This document shows positions 5,235-6,338 of a stretch of 6,338 bases of DNA, piece after piece. The notes beneath the pieces were generated by a model. It did not search any database, was not told where the DNA came from, and was given only the letters and a program-made list of their open reading frames with translations. Within the stretch, counting starts at the first letter, position 1, and every line of letters starts with the position of its first letter. The position numbers and the translations under genes are program-made. This DNA is from Alphaproteobacteria bacterium (lineage in GTDB: Bacteria; Pseudomonadota; Alphaproteobacteria; CACIAM-22H2). The DNA lies in NCBI GenBank assembly GCA_016869415.1, contig VGEI01000220.1, forward strand, positions 1-6,338, written 5' to 3'.

Positions 5235-5650
5235 TGCATCGCGAAACGATCCCGCGGGTCGTCACCAAGCTCCTCTTCCCGTTCATTCTGCTCTTCGCGC
5301 TGTACGTCCAGTTCCATGGCGAACTCGGTCCCGGCGGGGGCTTCCAAGCCGGCGTCATCACGGCCGCCGCGATCATCCTGTACGGCATCATTTTTGGCCT
5401 CGGTGCCGCGCACCGCATCGCGCCGCCGCGTCTGATCGAAGTGCTGGTCCCTCTAGGCGTGCTCATCTATGGCAGCGTCGGCGTGTTTGGACTTCTTCTG
5501 GGCGGCAACTATCTGGACTATTTCGTGCTCGATCCTGACACCGTTCACGGCCAGGAGCGGGGCATCTTCTGGGTCGAAATCGGCGTACTGGTCACGGTCT
5601 CGTCGACCATGATCGCGATCTACTACGCGTTTGCCGGTCGGGGACGCTGA
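5231..5650 (+). CDS. mnhB: Multisubunit cation/proton antiporter subunit B
   Basis: This is a 139-residue MrpB/MnhB/PhaB membrane subunit, the usual length (~140), with four hydrophobic segments at about 13-28, 39-60, 69-90 and 114-134. The diagnostic GELGPGGGFQAGVI lies at 30-43, in the first loop and second helix. GSVGVFGLLLGGNYLDY at 81-97 and WVEIGVLVTV at 114-123 are further family motifs. The ATG at 5231 overlaps the preceding stop by four bases; a second ATG at 5234 is an alternative that removes one residue. MbhF is the archaeal counterpart. Eight bases separate it from mnhC. The family call is secure. Confidence 0.93.
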   Translation: MMHRETIPRVVTKLLFPFILLFALYVQFHGELGPGGGFQAGVITAAAIILYGIIFGLGAAHRIAPPRLIEVLVPLGVLIYGSVGVFGLLLGGNYLDYFVLDPDTVHGQERGIFWVEIGVLVTVSSTMIAIYYAFAGRGR

Positions 5651-5658
5651 CGCCGGAC

Positions 5659-6015
5659 ATGGTCGACGCCGTCGCGCATTTCAGCAATTGGGTGACCGTG
5701 ATCCTGATGGTGATCGGGCTTTATGTCGTGCTCGCGCGCGGCAACCTGATCAAGAAACTGGTCGGCCTGAGCATCTTCCAGACCTCGGTCTACCTGCTCT
5801 ATATCGGGCCGGGCAAGATCCTCGGCGGTACGGCGCCGATCATCGCCGAGGGCTTCACCGTCTACTCGAACCCGCTGCCGCACGTGCTCATCCTGACGGC
5901 GATCGTCGTCGGCGTGGCGACGCTGGCGCTCGGCCTTGCGCTGGTCGTGCGCATCCACGAGGCCTACGGCACGATCGAGGAGGACGAGGTGCTGGGCCGC
6001 GAGGGCGATACATGA
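5659..6015 (+). CDS. mnhC: Multisubunit cation/proton antiporter subunit C (NuoK-like)
   Basis: This is a 118-residue MrpC/MnhC/PhaC subunit, homologous to NuoK of respiratory complex I, with three membrane helices at about 8-26, 29-50 and 73-98. NLIKKLVGLSIFQTSVYLLY at 29-48 and NPLPHVLILTAIVVGVA at 71-87 are the expected signatures; the second is the classic MrpC/NuoK helix. The C-terminal 15 residues are acidic. The ATG at 5659 is preceded by only a weak Shine-Dalgarno, but the 8-base gap after mnhB allows reinitiation. The mnhD ATG overlaps its stop by four bases (ATGA). The archaeal counterpart is MbhG. Confidence 0.94.
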   Translation: MVDAVAHFSNWVTVILMVIGLYVVLARGNLIKKLVGLSIFQTSVYLLYIGPGKILGGTAPIIAEGFTVYSNPLPHVLILTAIVVGVATLALGLALVVRIHEAYGTIEEDEVLGREGDT

Positions 6016-6338
6016 TCTCCGCCCATCTGCCGGCGCTCCAAGTCGTCCTTCCGCTGCTCGCCGCGCCGATCTGCGCGATGCTGCGGCGCGGGACGCATGC
6101 CTGGGCCTGGGCACTGATCGTGAGCTGGACGATGCCGGTGATCGCGGTCGCGATCCTGCTCCGGGTGCTCGACGGCGGCACGATCTCTTACTGGCTCGGC
6201 AACTGGGAGCCGCCCTGGGGCATCGAATACCGGATCGACGCCGCCAACGCCTTCGTGCTCGTACTCGTCTCCCTGATCGGCGCGGTGGTGATGCCCTACG
6301 CCCGCCCCAGCTTCGAGCGCGAGATGCCGGCTGACCGG
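6012..6338 (+). CDS. mnhD: Multisubunit cation/proton antiporter subunit D (NuoN-like), N-terminal part; runs off the right edge
   Basis: These are the first 109 codons of an MrpD/MnhD-type subunit, one of the large proton-translocating, complex I-like antiporter subunits (family about 490-500 residues). Visible are a first helix (about 6-23), a second (about 30-51), and then YWLGNWEPPWGIEYRIDAAN at 60-79. That segment is the G-W-x-x-P-x-G-I pattern and Asp that precede the third helix in MrpD, MrpA and NuoL/M/N proteins. The catalytic Lys and Glu residues lie beyond the edge. The position after mnhC and the four-base start/stop overlap support subunit D. The fragment alone cannot fully exclude another member of the same superfamily. 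Confidence 0.88.
   Translation, partial: MISAHLPALQVVLPLLAAPICAMLRRGTHAWAWALIVSWTMPVIAVAILLRVLDGGTISYWLGNWEPPWGIEYRIDAANAFVLVLVSLIGAVVMPYARPSFEREMPADR

Noticed and set aside
5623..6114. A 163-codon minus-strand frame opposite mnhC and mnhD
   Set aside because: It is an Arg/Asp/His-rich antisense shadow of genes with strong family motifs.

Overview
The window is a GC-rich stretch of bacterial chromosome. Its gene content and codon use, and a short palindromic repeat of the form TGGA-stem-stem-TGACGG, suggest an alphaproteobacterium, possibly Rhodospirillales-like. That placement is an inference from gene style; no rRNA or other marker is present. I see no tRNA, rRNA, CRISPR array, insertion sequence or prophage gene.

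Left half (1-2537, all minus strand). The window opens inside the 5' part of a glyoxalase II gene (gloB). Next come a small single-domain GIY-YIG nuclease gene and a complete 594-residue NhaP2/CvrA-type K+(Na+)/H+ antiporter with cytoplasmic RCK_C and CorC_HlyC domains. The GIY-YIG gene sits between two short palindromic repeats of one family in opposite orientation. A class I SAM-dependent methyltransferase (2634-3389, plus strand) is divergent from the antiporter. gloB and a methyltransferase are divergent neighbours in many proteobacteria (gloB/yafS in E. coli), so the antiporter and the repeat-flanked GIY-YIG gene look inserted between two old partners.

Right half (3390-6338, plus strand). 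After a 195-base intergenic region with a plausible sigma70-type promoter, a tightly packed operon encodes a multisubunit Mrp/Mnh/Pha-type cation/proton antiporter: mnhE, mnhF, mnhG, a DUF4040/MbhD-MbhE-like protein equivalent to the C-terminal end of MrpA, mnhB, mnhC, and the first 109 codons of mnhD, which runs off the window. Most junctions overlap by 1-4 bases, implying translational coupling. The order E-F-G-A(C-term)-B-C-D matches the cation-translocating module of archaeal Mbh membrane hydrogenases rather than the Bacillus mrpABCDEFG order.

The products mostly serve cation and pH homeostasis (a single-polypeptide antiporter and a multisubunit one) plus methylglyoxal detoxification. No clearly new system is visible. 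The points most worth checking are the probable non-canonical ATC start of the DUF4040 subunit, the repeat-bracketed GIY-YIG gene, and the interrupted gloB-methyltransferase pair.
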